A program made the translations under genes and the position numbers. DNA of 64,000 bases from an uncultured Rhizobiaceae group bacterium (GTDB lineage Bacteria; Pseudomonadota; Alphaproteobacteria; Rhizobiales; Rhizobiaceae). Each line of letters opens with the position of its first letter. Position 1 is the first letter of the stretch. Positions 19,555 through 28,600 of the stretch are shown piece by piece. Location: assembly GCA_938010435.1 (NCBI GenBank), contig CALLUS010000013.1:124001-188000 (forward strand). The letters run 5' to 3'. Under the pieces are notes generated by a model. That model ran no database searches. It was not told the DNA's origin and saw only the letters and a program-made list of their open reading frames with translations.

Positions 19555-19577
19555 AAGTTGAACACGCTGTTCAACTT
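19555..19577. promoter_or_regulatory. Perfect inverted repeat upstream of xylH
   Basis: AAGTTGAACA-CGC-TGTTCAACTT has 10-bp perfect arms around three bases, 28 bases before the xylH start. It could be an RNA hairpin in the xylF-xylH message or a second regulator-binding site. Confidence 0.5.
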
Positions 19578-19605
19578 ACCAATAAAATTTTTATCCCTAT
19601 GAAAA

Positions 19606-19631
19606 GGCCACGCCGCATGTGCAACGTGGCC
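19606..19631 (-). terminator. Intercistronic hairpin after xylF (partial terminator or stabiliser)
   Basis: On the minus strand GGCCACG pairs with CGTGGCC around a 12-base loop and is followed by TTTTC. It lies 25 bases beyond the xylF stop. Such hairpins commonly let the binding protein be made in excess over the membrane parts. Confidence 0.6.
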
Positions 19632-19655
19632 AATTCTTCAATCAAAATATGATTC

Positions 19656-20696
19656 TTATTTACAAGCAGCAACGCCACCAGTGTCACCCTTACAGGCTGT
19701 TGCTTTGTCGATCCAACCAGCTTCAATGACAACGTTGATGTTGTCTTTCGTGATTGGCAGCGGCTCCAGAAGAATGGAGTTAACAGTTACGCCACGTTTA
19801 CCATCAGAGAACGGAGCAACGTTCGGCACTTCTGTCATCTTTTTACCTGCAGCAAGCATCAGTGCAGCTTCAGCAGCAACCTTACCCAACGCGCGGGAAT
19901 CTTTCCAGATTGTCGTTGTTTGAGTTCCCAAAGCAACGCGGTTGATCGCAGCAAGATCGCCATCTTGACCGCCAACAGGAACAGAACCAGCCATACCCTG
20001 TGCAGCAAGAGCCGCAATAACGCCGCCAGCCATTCCGTCGTTTTCAGAAAGTACAGCATCAATCTTGTTGTCATTGGCTGTCAGGATTTGCTCCATATTC
20101 TTTTGAGCATTTTCCGGCTTCCAACCATCAGAGAAAGCTTCTCCAACAACCTTCACTTTTCCAGAATCGATAGATGGTTTCATTACTTCCATCATGCCGT
20201 TGAGCAAAAATGTTGCGTTCGGATCACCCGGATCACCTTTGATGATTGCATAATTGCCTTCCGGCTTGGCTGCCAGAACGGACTTTGCGATCAAACGACC
20301 TACACCAACATTATCGAAAGTGATGTAGAGGCTGTCAGGATGCTCGATTTGAACATCATAAGCGATCATTGGAATACCTTCAGCAGATGCTTTTTCCACA
20401 GCTGGCAAAATAGCCTCTGAATCGAATGGTACGATCATCAAAACATCAGCACCTTGTGCAATCAGAGATTCTACATCGGTTAATTGCTTTGCAGCTGAAC
20501 CTTGTGCATCAGCTGAGATATATTTGTCCCCATTGGCTTCAACAATTTTCTTAATAACTGCTTCGTCACGCTTCCAACGTTCTTCTTGGAACACTTTCCA
20601 AGACACGCCGACGGTTTTTCCAGCAGCAAATGCAGTGCCTGCGAAAGACGCAGACATCATAGCAGCACCCATCAGGGCTACGGTCATTTTTTTCAT
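19656..20696 (-). CDS. xylF: Periplasmic xylose-type sugar-binding protein (XylF-like)
   Basis: Substrate-binding protein of about 346 aa that captures sugar in the periplasm. A signal peptide (MKKMTVALMGAAMMSASFAGTAFA) is followed by VGVSWKVFQEERWKRDEAVI, which parallels the LRLERWQKD stretch of E. coli XylF. Further matches are ADVLMIVPFDSEA, AYDVQIEH, YITFDNVGVG, DGWKPENA, KIDAVLSENDG and GQDGDLAAI. I chose 20696 because it follows a near-perfect GGGAGGA site; the frame from 20738 spoils the signal peptide. D-xylose is the best guess, but other pentoses are possible. Confidence 0.87.
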   Translation of the reverse strand: MKKMTVALMGAAMMSASFAGTAFAAGKTVGVSWKVFQEERWKRDEAVIKKIVEANGDKYISADAQGSAAKQLTDVESLIAQGADVLMIVPFDSEAILPAVEKASAEGIPMIAYDVQIEHPDSLYITFDNVGVGRLIAKSVLAAKPEGNYAIIKGDPGDPNATFLLNGMMEVMKPSIDSGKVKVVGEAFSDGWKPENAQKNMEQILTANDNKIDAVLSENDGMAGGVIAALAAQGMAGSVPVGGQDGDLAAINRVALGTQTTTIWKDSRALGKVAAEAALMLAAGKKMTEVPNVAPFSDGKRGVTVNSILLEPLPITKDNINVVIEAGWIDKATACKGDTGGVAACK

Positions 20697-20781
20697 TTTA
20701 TATCCTCCCGGTGCGAACACCTTAGTACAGTCAAACACGGTGCAAACCGCAAAAGGCTATTTAATTCGAGCCTCAAAAAAA

Positions 20782-20810
20782 ATAATGACTTTCTCAACGT
20801 GATGTGTCAA
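20782..20810 (-). promoter_or_regulatory. Sigma-70-type promoter for xylF
   Basis: On the minus strand TTGACA (20805-20810) and CATTAT (20782-20787) are separated by 17 bases, about 85 bases before the xylF start. The -35 hexamer is a perfect match to consensus. Confidence 0.6.
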
Positions 20811-20839
20811 CTTAATTTTTATGAAACTTCAACCTTATG

Positions 20840-20857
20840 AAAAATATGAATATTTTT
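20840..20857. promoter_or_regulatory. Candidate ROK-regulator operator (AT-rich palindrome)
   Basis: AAAAATAT-GA-ATATTTTT, 8-bp arms, lies between the divergent xylF and ROK genes, upstream of the xylF -35 element and 58 bases before the ROK start. AT-rich palindromes are usual for ROK/XylR repressors. Confidence 0.4.
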
Positions 20858-20915
20858 TCAATCAACGCGGGGATTCTGTCTTCTTGAAAAACAGTTTACT
20901 TTCTGAGTTTGATTC

Positions 20916-22145
20916 ATGACCCCTGTTGTCCGGTCCGATGATGTACGCACACAAAACCGCAGGCGCGTGCTTTCCACCATGCGCAGAAACGGCGTTTCAT
21001 CACGTACGGAAATGGCCAATAGAACAGGATTGAGCGCCGCCACAATTTCAGCAATCACGTCGGATTTTTTAGAAGAAGGTATTTTAGTGCCGCCTAGTGA
21101 CCCCACCCATGGGTCAAGCGGACGCGGCAGACCTACAATTTCGTTATCCATAAACCCGCGAGCCGCTCTAATATGTTCAATTAATCTCAGCGTTAATTTT
21201 TTGTCGGTCATGCTGGTCGATTATTCAGGCGAAATTGTTTGCGAACAAACTGTAGAGCTGGAAACTCATTGTCACACAGAAGTTCAATTACGCAATGTTC
21301 TGATCTCTGGAATTGAAAAAGCCTTGGCATCCGCCAACATTGAGACGTCCAAACTTCGACGTATTGCATTGGGCGTTCAAGGTTTGGTGGATGTGGAGGG
21401 AACCAAAGTAATCTGGTCTCCTATTTGCCAGGAAAGAAATATGCCAATCAAAAAATGGCTGGAATATCATTTCGGTGTGACCACCCATGTTGCAAATGAT
21501 TGCGACATGATTGTCCAAGCACTCAGCAGAAGAGATCCTGAAAAGTACAGTGACAATTTCGGGGCCGTGTTATTGGCTCACGGTGTCGGCATGGGTCTTT
21601 TTTTACGGCAATCTGTTATAAATGGAACACGTTCCTCGGGAACGGAATTCGGGCACATGTCATTTGTGCCTGATGGCGCACTTTGCAGATGCGGCAAGCA
21701 TGGATGTATTGAAGCCTATGCGGGCGACTACGCAATTGCCCGCAGTGCCGATGGCTTTACTCCAAACACTGAACCATCAGAACTCGTCGATGCAATTGAC
21801 CTTGAAGAGATTGCACAACGAGCGCGTAATGGAGACACATTGGCGTTTAATGCCATTCAACAGGCAGGAACTGCGATCGGAACCGGTTTGGCCAATTTGT
21901 TTGCTCTGGTCGATCCGTTCCCTGTCGTGCTTGTGGGCAGCGGTGCTGTTTCATTCGACTTGATGGAGCCACATATACGACAAGCATTAAAGGGTTCAAT
22001 GATTGCACGTCATCCCGAAGATATTGATCTCGACTTCATCATTGATGAGCGTCCATTGGTGTGCGAAGGCAGCACGATCACAGCTTTGATGATGCATGAT
22101 GAATTGATTGCAAATCATAAAATGCAATCACAGGTGAGTGCATGA
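20916..22145 (+). CDS. ROK-family transcriptional regulator (XylR/NagC-like)
   Basis: Regulator of 409 aa. N-terminal winged helix: VLSTMRRNGVSSRTEMANRTGLSAATISAITSDFLEEG. The ROK domain carries the zinc motif CRCGKHGCIEAYAG (near residue 250), EFGHM and a degenerate nucleotide-binding region. Divergent from xylF, so probably the sugar-responsive regulator of the transporter. Unusually, its stop overlaps the start of the next gene (ATGA, 22142-22145), placing it in one operon with the cytochrome, CRTAC1 and Kelch genes, which may therefore also belong to its regulon. Confidence 0.88.
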   Translation: MTPVVRSDDVRTQNRRRVLSTMRRNGVSSRTEMANRTGLSAATISAITSDFLEEGILVPPSDPTHGSSGRGRPTISLSINPRAALICSINLSVNFLSVMLVDYSGEIVCEQTVELETHCHTEVQLRNVLISGIEKALASANIETSKLRRIALGVQGLVDVEGTKVIWSPICQERNMPIKKWLEYHFGVTTHVANDCDMIVQALSRRDPEKYSDNFGAVLLAHGVGMGLFLRQSVINGTRSSGTEFGHMSFVPDGALCRCGKHGCIEAYAGDYAIARSADGFTPNTEPSELVDAIDLEEIAQRARNGDTLAFNAIQQAGTAIGTGLANLFALVDPFPVVLVGSGAVSFDLMEPHIRQALKGSMIARHPEDIDLDFIIDERPLVCEGSTITALMMHDELIANHKMQSQVSA

Positions 22146-23563
22146 TGAGAGCACATAATTTAGCTTTTACCACGGTTCTCATTTTGTCAGCATCGGTCTC
22201 CGAAAACGCCAATGCTCAGGTTTGGAGTGAAACAACACGCGAACTCAAACAAATGAAGAAAATGCCAAGCGGCGAATTGAGTAAATCAGAACTCAAAAAG
22301 CTCATCACGATCGGAGAAAAATTGTTTGGGGCAAAATTCACAGCGGCAGATGGTGCTGGACGCCCAAAGGCAACCCAAGCCATTATTCCAACCAAGGCGC
22401 GGCATCGTACAAGCACAACTTTTGCCCGCTTACCGGGACCGGATGCCCAAGCCTGTTCATCTTGTCACAATGATCCCATTATTGGCGGTGCCGGAGACTT
22501 TGTCACAAATGTTTTTGTGTCAGAGGGTTTTTCCAATGCCAATTTCGACACAACAGACCCCCAATTTTCAAATGAACGCGGCACCAACCATTTATTCGGC
22601 GCAGGTTTGATTGAACTTCTTGCACGAGAAATGAGCGCAGAACTCATTTCAATACGAAACATTGCATTAAGCGAAGCATCCAAAAAGAATGAAACAGTTG
22701 TTGCAAAACTGGAAACCAAAGGCGTCGAATTTGGTTCAATTGCCGCTTCTCCTGATGGTCTGGTTGATCTCACCAAAATCGAAGGGGTCGATACAGATTT
22801 GGTGGTGCGCCCATTCAGTCAAAAAGGTGTAATGACATCGCTGCGCCAGTTCACCGTCAACGCACTCAACCACCATCATGGTATGCAATCCGACGAACGT
22901 TTTGGTACGCGTTGGACCGGCAGTGCCGACTTTGATGAAGACGGACACAAAAACGAGGTTACGAGTGCTGACATATCGGCATTGGTTGCTTGGCAGGCGA
23001 CATTGCCAACACCAACAAAAATTGTTCCCCAGCAAGCTGATTGGAAAGATGCTTCAGCCAACGGAGAACGTTTATTTTCAGATTTCGGCTGCAACGCATG
23101 TCATAAGACATCCCTACCATTGAGGTCTTTAAAATTCCAAGACCCGGGGCCGTTTGATGTCTCAGGCACTTTGAACAATAGACAGGTCAAAACGGCTGCC
23201 ACCTACGATTTAAAACTTCTTAAATGGGCGAAATCTCTTCCGACAAACAGCAAGGGAGAAACGCTTGTTCCTTTATTTGGTGATCTCAAACGCCATAAGA
23301 TGACGGACCGTTCAATATCCGTACTTGGGAACGAACTTTTGTCACAACGGTTTGTGGGGCGCGATATATTTATGACCGCCGAACTTTGGGGTGTGGCGTC
23401 TACAGCCCCTTATGGTCATCGCAACGATTTCACCACTATCGACAGTATTATTCTCGCCCATGGTGGAGATGCACGAAAGTCCCGTGATGTTTATGAACAA
23501 TCAAACAGTGATGCCCGCTCATCTATCATTGCTTATCTTAAAACGCTGGTGATTGAGAAATGA
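22142..23563 (+). CDS. Di-heme cytochrome c-like oxidoreductase (DHOR/DUF1111-like)
   Basis: Exported protein of 473 aa with a signal peptide ending near ANA-Q. Two heme c attachment sites are visible: CSSCH near residue 104 and CNACH near residue 319. The C-terminal block ELWGVASTAPYGHRNDF followed by AHGGDA resembles the closing region of the di-heme oxidoreductase (thiol oxidoreductase, DUF1111) family. It would act in the periplasm as an electron-transfer enzyme or peroxidase; the substrate is unknown. Translationally coupled to the ROK gene before it and, by another ATGA overlap, to the CRTAC1 gene after it. Confidence 0.78.
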   Translation: MMRAHNLAFTTVLILSASVSENANAQVWSETTRELKQMKKMPSGELSKSELKKLITIGEKLFGAKFTAADGAGRPKATQAIIPTKARHRTSTTFARLPGPDAQACSSCHNDPIIGGAGDFVTNVFVSEGFSNANFDTTDPQFSNERGTNHLFGAGLIELLAREMSAELISIRNIALSEASKKNETVVAKLETKGVEFGSIAASPDGLVDLTKIEGVDTDLVVRPFSQKGVMTSLRQFTVNALNHHHGMQSDERFGTRWTGSADFDEDGHKNEVTSADISALVAWQATLPTPTKIVPQQADWKDASANGERLFSDFGCNACHKTSLPLRSLKFQDPGPFDVSGTLNNRQVKTAATYDLKLLKWAKSLPTNSKGETLVPLFGDLKRHKMTDRSISVLGNELLSQRFVGRDIFMTAELWGVASTAPYGHRNDFTTIDSIILAHGGDARKSRDVYEQSNSDARSSIIAYLKTLVIEK

Positions 23564-25206
23564 GAAAGATCGCCACCGTACTTTCAATCGCACTGACAAT
23601 CACTTCACCCGGTTACGGGCAAGATGGTTTTCCATTCGACATTCCGGCACTAAATGAAGAGGCGAAAGCTGCAGGCATAGAGCATTCCTATGAAGGCCCA
23701 TGGGAATATTTTGTTGGCGGTGGCGTAGCCAGCTTTGATTGCAACGGCGACCGTATGCCTGACTTGTTTTTTGCGGGAGGCACCAAACCAGCAAAACTCT
23801 ACGTGAATAATTCACAAACTGGCGGTGAACTTCGGTTCCAACAAAAGAACCTGAACATCAAAGAGAAGAGCCTGAAGAAGGCGCTCGGAGCCTATCCCAT
23901 CAACATCAACAATGATGAGTATATAGATCTCGTCGTGTTACGACTTGGAGAAAACCTTGTTCTCAAAGGCAAAGGCGAATGCACGTTTGATCTAGCCAAC
24001 AAAGAATTCTCGTTCGATGGAGGCAGAGTATGGACAACGTCAATGGCCGCCACTTGGGAGGGCGAAAACACCTACCCAACCATAGCCATGGGAAATTACG
24101 TAGATCGCACAGCTCCAGGTTCTCCTTGGGGAACATGTGAGAACAACAAACTGATGCGCCCTGCAAAAGACGATGCACCGAATTATAGCGATCCGTTAGA
24201 ATTGCAACCGAGCTATTGCGCATTGTCTGTCTTATTCACCGATTGGAACAAGTCTGGCGTACCGTCATTGCGAGTGACTAATGATCGCCAATATTATCGC
24301 GGAGGTCATGAGCAATTGTGGCGTATACCTGAAAACGGTGCGCCTCGACAATTTACAAAGTCCCAAGGATGGCAGAACCTCAACATTTGGGGAATGGGAA
24401 TTGCAGAAGCTGATTTGAACCAAGACGGCCTTCCAGAGTATGCTCTAACGTCCATGGGTGACACCAAACTTCAAACACTTGATTCCGAAGGTGATGAAGA
24501 CCGTCCGACATATCGTGACACTGCCTTTGAAAAACAGGCGACCGCTCACAGACCGTACACAGGTACGGATCTAAAACCGTCCACGGGTTGGCATTCTCAA
24601 TTTGCAGATTTGAACAATGATACAAAACTGGATCTCTTTATTGCCAAGGGCAACGTCGAAGCCATGCCAGATTTTGCAGCGTTCGATCCTGACAACCTTT
24701 TGATGGGCGGGCCAGAAGAGAAGTTTTATGAAATTGGGGCTAAAGCCGGCATAGCAATGAACACACGTGGTCGGGGTGGCGCGGTGGTTGATCTCAATGC
24801 CGATGGGATGCTCGATCTTGTGGTCGTAAATAGGAAAACCAACGTCAGCCTTTTTCGAAACCAAGGAAACAAGACACCTTGGGGGCATCGGCCAATGGGA
24901 AATTGGGTGGGTGTAGAGTTGCACAATGGGGCCAAGAACATCTCAGCAATCGGTGGAAAAATCCACGTTAAAACCGGAAATGTAAATCAGTCCAGAACTA
25001 TCCAGATCGGCGGTGGTCATGCATCTGGACAAGCTGGGTTTATTCACTTTGGCCTTGGAGTCGCTGAACGTGCGAAAATTCGCATTCAATGGCCCAATGG
25101 TGATTGGAGCCACGAGTACAGAGTTTTTGCCAATAACTTCGTTCGCATTGAACGCGGCAAAGCAGAAGCTCTTTACTGGTATCCAAAACCGGCACACCAA
25201 GAGTGA
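23560..25206 (+). CDS. CRTAC1/UnbV-type exported repeat protein (FG-GAP and ASPIC domains)
   Basis: Secreted or periplasmic protein of 548 aa with a signal peptide of about 20 residues. It shows several FG-GAP/VCBS-like calcium-loop repeats: FDCNGDRMPDLFFAGG, INNDEYIDLVVLR, DLNQDGLPEYALT, DLNNDTKLDLFIA and DLNADGMLDLVVV. The end (residues about 450-530) has the ASPIC/UnbV pattern GKIHVKTGN...IQIGGGHASGQ...HFGLG...IQWPNG. Repeats of this type form beta-propellers used in binding. Overlaps the cytochrome gene by 4 bases; the pairing suggests a shared extracytoplasmic redox function. Confidence 0.82.
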   Translation: MRKIATVLSIALTITSPGYGQDGFPFDIPALNEEAKAAGIEHSYEGPWEYFVGGGVASFDCNGDRMPDLFFAGGTKPAKLYVNNSQTGGELRFQQKNLNIKEKSLKKALGAYPININNDEYIDLVVLRLGENLVLKGKGECTFDLANKEFSFDGGRVWTTSMAATWEGENTYPTIAMGNYVDRTAPGSPWGTCENNKLMRPAKDDAPNYSDPLELQPSYCALSVLFTDWNKSGVPSLRVTNDRQYYRGGHEQLWRIPENGAPRQFTKSQGWQNLNIWGMGIAEADLNQDGLPEYALTSMGDTKLQTLDSEGDEDRPTYRDTAFEKQATAHRPYTGTDLKPSTGWHSQFADLNNDTKLDLFIAKGNVEAMPDFAAFDPDNLLMGGPEEKFYEIGAKAGIAMNTRGRGGAVVDLNADGMLDLVVVNRKTNVSLFRNQGNKTPWGHRPMGNWVGVELHNGAKNISAIGGKIHVKTGNVNQSRTIQIGGGHASGQAGFIHFGLGVAERAKIRIQWPNGDWSHEYRVFANNFVRIERGKAEALYWYPKPAHQE

Positions 25207-25215
25207 GGCACTCAC

Positions 25216-26139
25216 ATGACTAAATGGGTGACAATAGAGTGTGATGGCGCACCGCACGCGCGCCACGAAAACGGTTTTGCCGAACTTGATGGAAAATTCT
25301 ATTTATTCGGTGGCAGGCGCATTCAACCTGTCGATATATTCGATCCGAAGACAAACACATGGACCCACGCAAGCCCTCCTCCTATGGAAATTCATCACTT
25401 CCAACCAGTGGTTTTTCAAAATGAACTTTGGTTGTTAGGAACCATGACAGGCATCTTTCCCCGCGAGACACCTTTGGAAACAGCTTATATATACAGCCCA
25501 AAAACGGATACGTGGCGCGAAGGCCCGGAAATTCCAGCAGCGCGCCAACGTGGAGGAGCTGGATGTGTTCTGCATGACGATGGCTGGATTTATGTGGTTG
25601 GTGGCATTGTTGATGGGCACCATTCCGGGACGCAAAAATGGTTTGATCGATTGAATCCGCAAACGGGCGAATGGGAAACTCTCCCTGACGCACCAACAAA
25701 GCGCGATCATGCACCAGCAGCTATTGTCGATAACAAATTGTATTTTCTCGCGGGGCGCGAGACCGGTCGTCACAATGGGGAAAACTACAATGATCTGTTT
25801 TTTGCAACCATTCCCAACATCGATGTCTTTGATTTCACCGCGGGTGTGTGGAGCACTTTGGAAGACTCTATCCTCATACAAACAGCCGCAGGTGGATTGG
25901 GCGTAATAGGCAACAAAATCTACTACGTTGGTGGCGAAGCAGGTCGTCCAGAAGCATTTACAGAACTGCAAATATTTGATCCTGCCAGTGAAAAATGGAG
26001 TGCCGGCCCAGCATTGAACAGAGCACGTCACGGCACAAATGTATTGGTCTATAACAACGCACTTTGGATCGCGGTTGGCAGCGGCGCACGCGGCGGCGAA
26101 CCCGAACTGAGTTCGATTGAGTGCTATACGCCCCAATAG
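25216..26139 (+). CDS. Kelch-repeat beta-propeller protein
   Basis: Protein of 307 aa with about six Kelch motifs of the form GG...Y..G...V..YDP.T..W: LFGGRRIQPVDIFDPKTNTW, YSPKTDTW, YVVGGIVDG...LNPQTGEW, YFLAGRE...VDVFDF, YYVGGEAG...IFDPASEKW. No signal peptide is obvious, so it may be cytoplasmic, unlike its two operon partners. Ten bases separate it from the CRTAC1 gene. Relatives include N-acetylneuraminate epimerase and simple binding propellers; function here is open. Confidence 0.8.
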   Translation: MTKWVTIECDGAPHARHENGFAELDGKFYLFGGRRIQPVDIFDPKTNTWTHASPPPMEIHHFQPVVFQNELWLLGTMTGIFPRETPLETAYIYSPKTDTWREGPEIPAARQRGGAGCVLHDDGWIYVVGGIVDGHHSGTQKWFDRLNPQTGEWETLPDAPTKRDHAPAAIVDNKLYFLAGRETGRHNGENYNDLFFATIPNIDVFDFTAGVWSTLEDSILIQTAAGGLGVIGNKIYYVGGEAGRPEAFTELQIFDPASEKWSAGPALNRARHGTNVLVYNNALWIAVGSGARGGEPELSSIECYTPQ

Positions 26140-26260
26140 ATCAAGCCAATTTCACATCTGGATTATAGTAAATTTCAGTCCAGAAAGGTTCTAAATTTAA
26201 TGACCGCGCAACGGGATCATTAACCATTTCTTCAGTTTAAAATTTCATCATTTTGTAACC

Positions 26261-28594
26261 ATGATATGTGTCGGCATGGGCAATATTACGACAAATGGCT
26301 CCCGCATTCGGGGCAGTCTCACGTCAGATGAATTGATCATCGATGCTGACGACCTCATCAATTACCGCATCAATTTGCGCGGTGGTTACGACACCCTCAC
26401 CTTAAATTCTGAAAACGGATTGAGCTTCGATCGCAACAGCTATTGGCGTTTGAATGGTGTTGATGAAATTGACGTCAGCAATATCTCTGGCGGCGCAATA
26501 GAAATGACGCTCCCAAAAAATCTATTGCGCCGAAGCGATAATGATGAAGTGACAATCACATCTGGGGAATCCGGCATTCAGTCCCTTGCTGCAAATCCTC
26601 AAGGCTTTGGAACTTATATTGTCGCTGGTGAGGGCACTGTTCATCTTGCAGATGGTGTATCAAATACAGTAACAATCGCCGATGGGTCTTCTGTTCAAAT
26701 TTTGGGCGGTAACGGTGATGACACAATCACCGCATCCAACGATGGGTCGCTGTTATATGGTGGCAGCGGGGATGATCAGTTCATCCTTCAAAACGGGGCT
26801 GATATTATTCAGCTCACGGATAGTCAGGGCACTGACAATGCAGTTGGTTTCGATTTCACTAATGACACAATCGATATTTCAGAGACGGCACTGCACAGCT
26901 TTGCAGACGTTCTGGCCGCTACGTCTGAAGATGGGAATGGCAATCTTCAGATCGACTTTGGAAACGGCACAAAACTTGTTCTAGAGAATGCAGATGTTGA
27001 TGATTTAAGAGCAGAAATCTTTATTTTGGAAGGCATCACACTCACAGATTCTACCTATATAATTCAAACCGGAACAAGCGCTGCTGAGTTGAATGCACTG
27101 ATCGATTCCGCATCGGAAGGTACCCACTTTATCCTCAAAGATGGCCTTCATTCATTCACAGAAAGCATCGTGATTAATCGCGGAGATATTACAATCACAG
27201 GCGAGAGTGAAGCGAACACCATCATTCGTTTCGACTTCCCGGATGGCGAGATCACCAATGGTCTCGTGGTCACAGGCGGAACCAAAACATATCTTGATAC
27301 GGTTGATCATGACATTGCCATGGGCGATACCACCATCACTGTCATTGATCATGGGCTACAAGCAGGTGACACCATTTATATGTTTCAACCGAACACTAGA
27401 GAGTGGTTAGATGAAAACGGTTGGCAAAACGTGTCCATGAACGATGCCGACAAAAGGCCATTTCGTGAAGTTATTTTGGAAGTAGCTTCGGTCAATGATG
27501 ATACAGTTACTTTCACTCATCCTATTCCCTATGCGATGGACGCAAATGAAACCCGCTTGAACACAATCGAACTATTCAGCGATATAACACTTAGCGATTT
27601 TACCATTACAACACCTCTTGGAGTTGCTGACAGCCATGTTTTCACTAATACCGAACCCGATTACGAGCGCACAACAGCGGTCAATATCGTGGGCACAATC
27701 GGGGCTGTGGTTGAAAACATCAGCGTTTTGGATTCGGGAAGCACCGCATTGGCCTTCGGATCATCGCTAGATCTGCAGGCCGACAATATTTACGTGAGTG
27801 GTTCTCACAACAAAGGTGGTGGCGGAAACGGTTATGGCATCCTTGTGTTTGAAACCAACAATAGCACACTGACAAATTTGGAAGTCTATGACACTCGACA
27901 CGGATTTATCACATCAGCTTGGAGTGCCGAGACGGACAACACTGTTCATGTTTTAAATACCAATCGCGACCTCGGTTTCCACGGCAGCCCGGATAGGGGC
28001 AATGTAATTCAAGTGGACAACAGCGTTTTAGACTTCGACGTTCCATTTTATGGCAATGGCGGCTCCGGGTGGACAACAATAAGTGGAAGCGGTTCAAACC
28101 ATGCCGCAATTGACCCGTTCCTTGAAAACCAAATCACGTTCTCAAATGCAGAAGGTGTGAACCGCAACGACACAATTGTCGCTGACGATTCTGGTGTCTA
28201 CATGAATGGCAAATACGGGTACGATACTCTGATCGGTGGAGATGGGGATGATTATCTTGTGGGCGGCACACTCGCTGACACTCTCACCGGGGGCGAAGGC
28301 AGAGATACATTTTTACTCAAAGTTGGCGATGGATTAGATACGATCACTGATTTCCAAGCCGGAATAGATGGTGACCTCATGATCATCGCAAACAATCCAG
28401 ATATGACATCATTCGAAGATTTATATTTCTACGAACGTGATGGAGAATTGCGGGTGAGATTTGGGGCCAATGCCACAGCCATATTGGAAGGTGTCAGTCT
28501 CGAAGACTTAACTGCAGACAATTTCGCATTCGATCCCGATGGAACGCAGACTGCTGAAAACTATTATGGCAGTGACTTTGAAGTGGGCGTTTAA
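26261..28594 (+). CDS. Large secreted RTX/beta-helix protein
   Basis: Acidic protein of 777 aa without an N-terminal signal, with nonapeptide calcium-binding repeats: GGNGDDTIT and GGSGDDQF (about 148-172) and GGDGDDYLVGG with GGEGRDTF near 660-690. The middle (about 270-640) looks like a right-handed parallel beta-helix of the pectate-lyase-like type. RTX repeats with a C-terminal uncleaved signal usually mean export by a type I system. No type I exporter genes are adjacent. The start is uncertain: the ATG at 26276 (MGNITTNGS) is equally possible, and neither has a good ribosome binding site. Possible polysaccharide lyase or adhesin. Confidence 0.75.
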   Translation: MICVGMGNITTNGSRIRGSLTSDELIIDADDLINYRINLRGGYDTLTLNSENGLSFDRNSYWRLNGVDEIDVSNISGGAIEMTLPKNLLRRSDNDEVTITSGESGIQSLAANPQGFGTYIVAGEGTVHLADGVSNTVTIADGSSVQILGGNGDDTITASNDGSLLYGGSGDDQFILQNGADIIQLTDSQGTDNAVGFDFTNDTIDISETALHSFADVLAATSEDGNGNLQIDFGNGTKLVLENADVDDLRAEIFILEGITLTDSTYIIQTGTSAAELNALIDSASEGTHFILKDGLHSFTESIVINRGDITITGESEANTIIRFDFPDGEITNGLVVTGGTKTYLDTVDHDIAMGDTTITVIDHGLQAGDTIYMFQPNTREWLDENGWQNVSMNDADKRPFREVILEVASVNDDTVTFTHPIPYAMDANETRLNTIELFSDITLSDFTITTPLGVADSHVFTNTEPDYERTTAVNIVGTIGAVVENISVLDSGSTALAFGSSLDLQADNIYVSGSHNKGGGGNGYGILVFETNNSTLTNLEVYDTRHGFITSAWSAETDNTVHVLNTNRDLGFHGSPDRGNVIQVDNSVLDFDVPFYGNGGSGWTTISGSGSNHAAIDPFLENQITFSNAEGVNRNDTIVADDSGVYMNGKYGYDTLIGGDGDDYLVGGTLADTLTGGEGRDTFLLKVGDGLDTITDFQAGIDGDLMIIANNPDMTSFEDLYFYERDGELRVRFGANATAILEGVSLEDLTADNFAFDPDGTQTAENYYGSDFEVGV

Positions 28595-28600
28595 AGCGCT

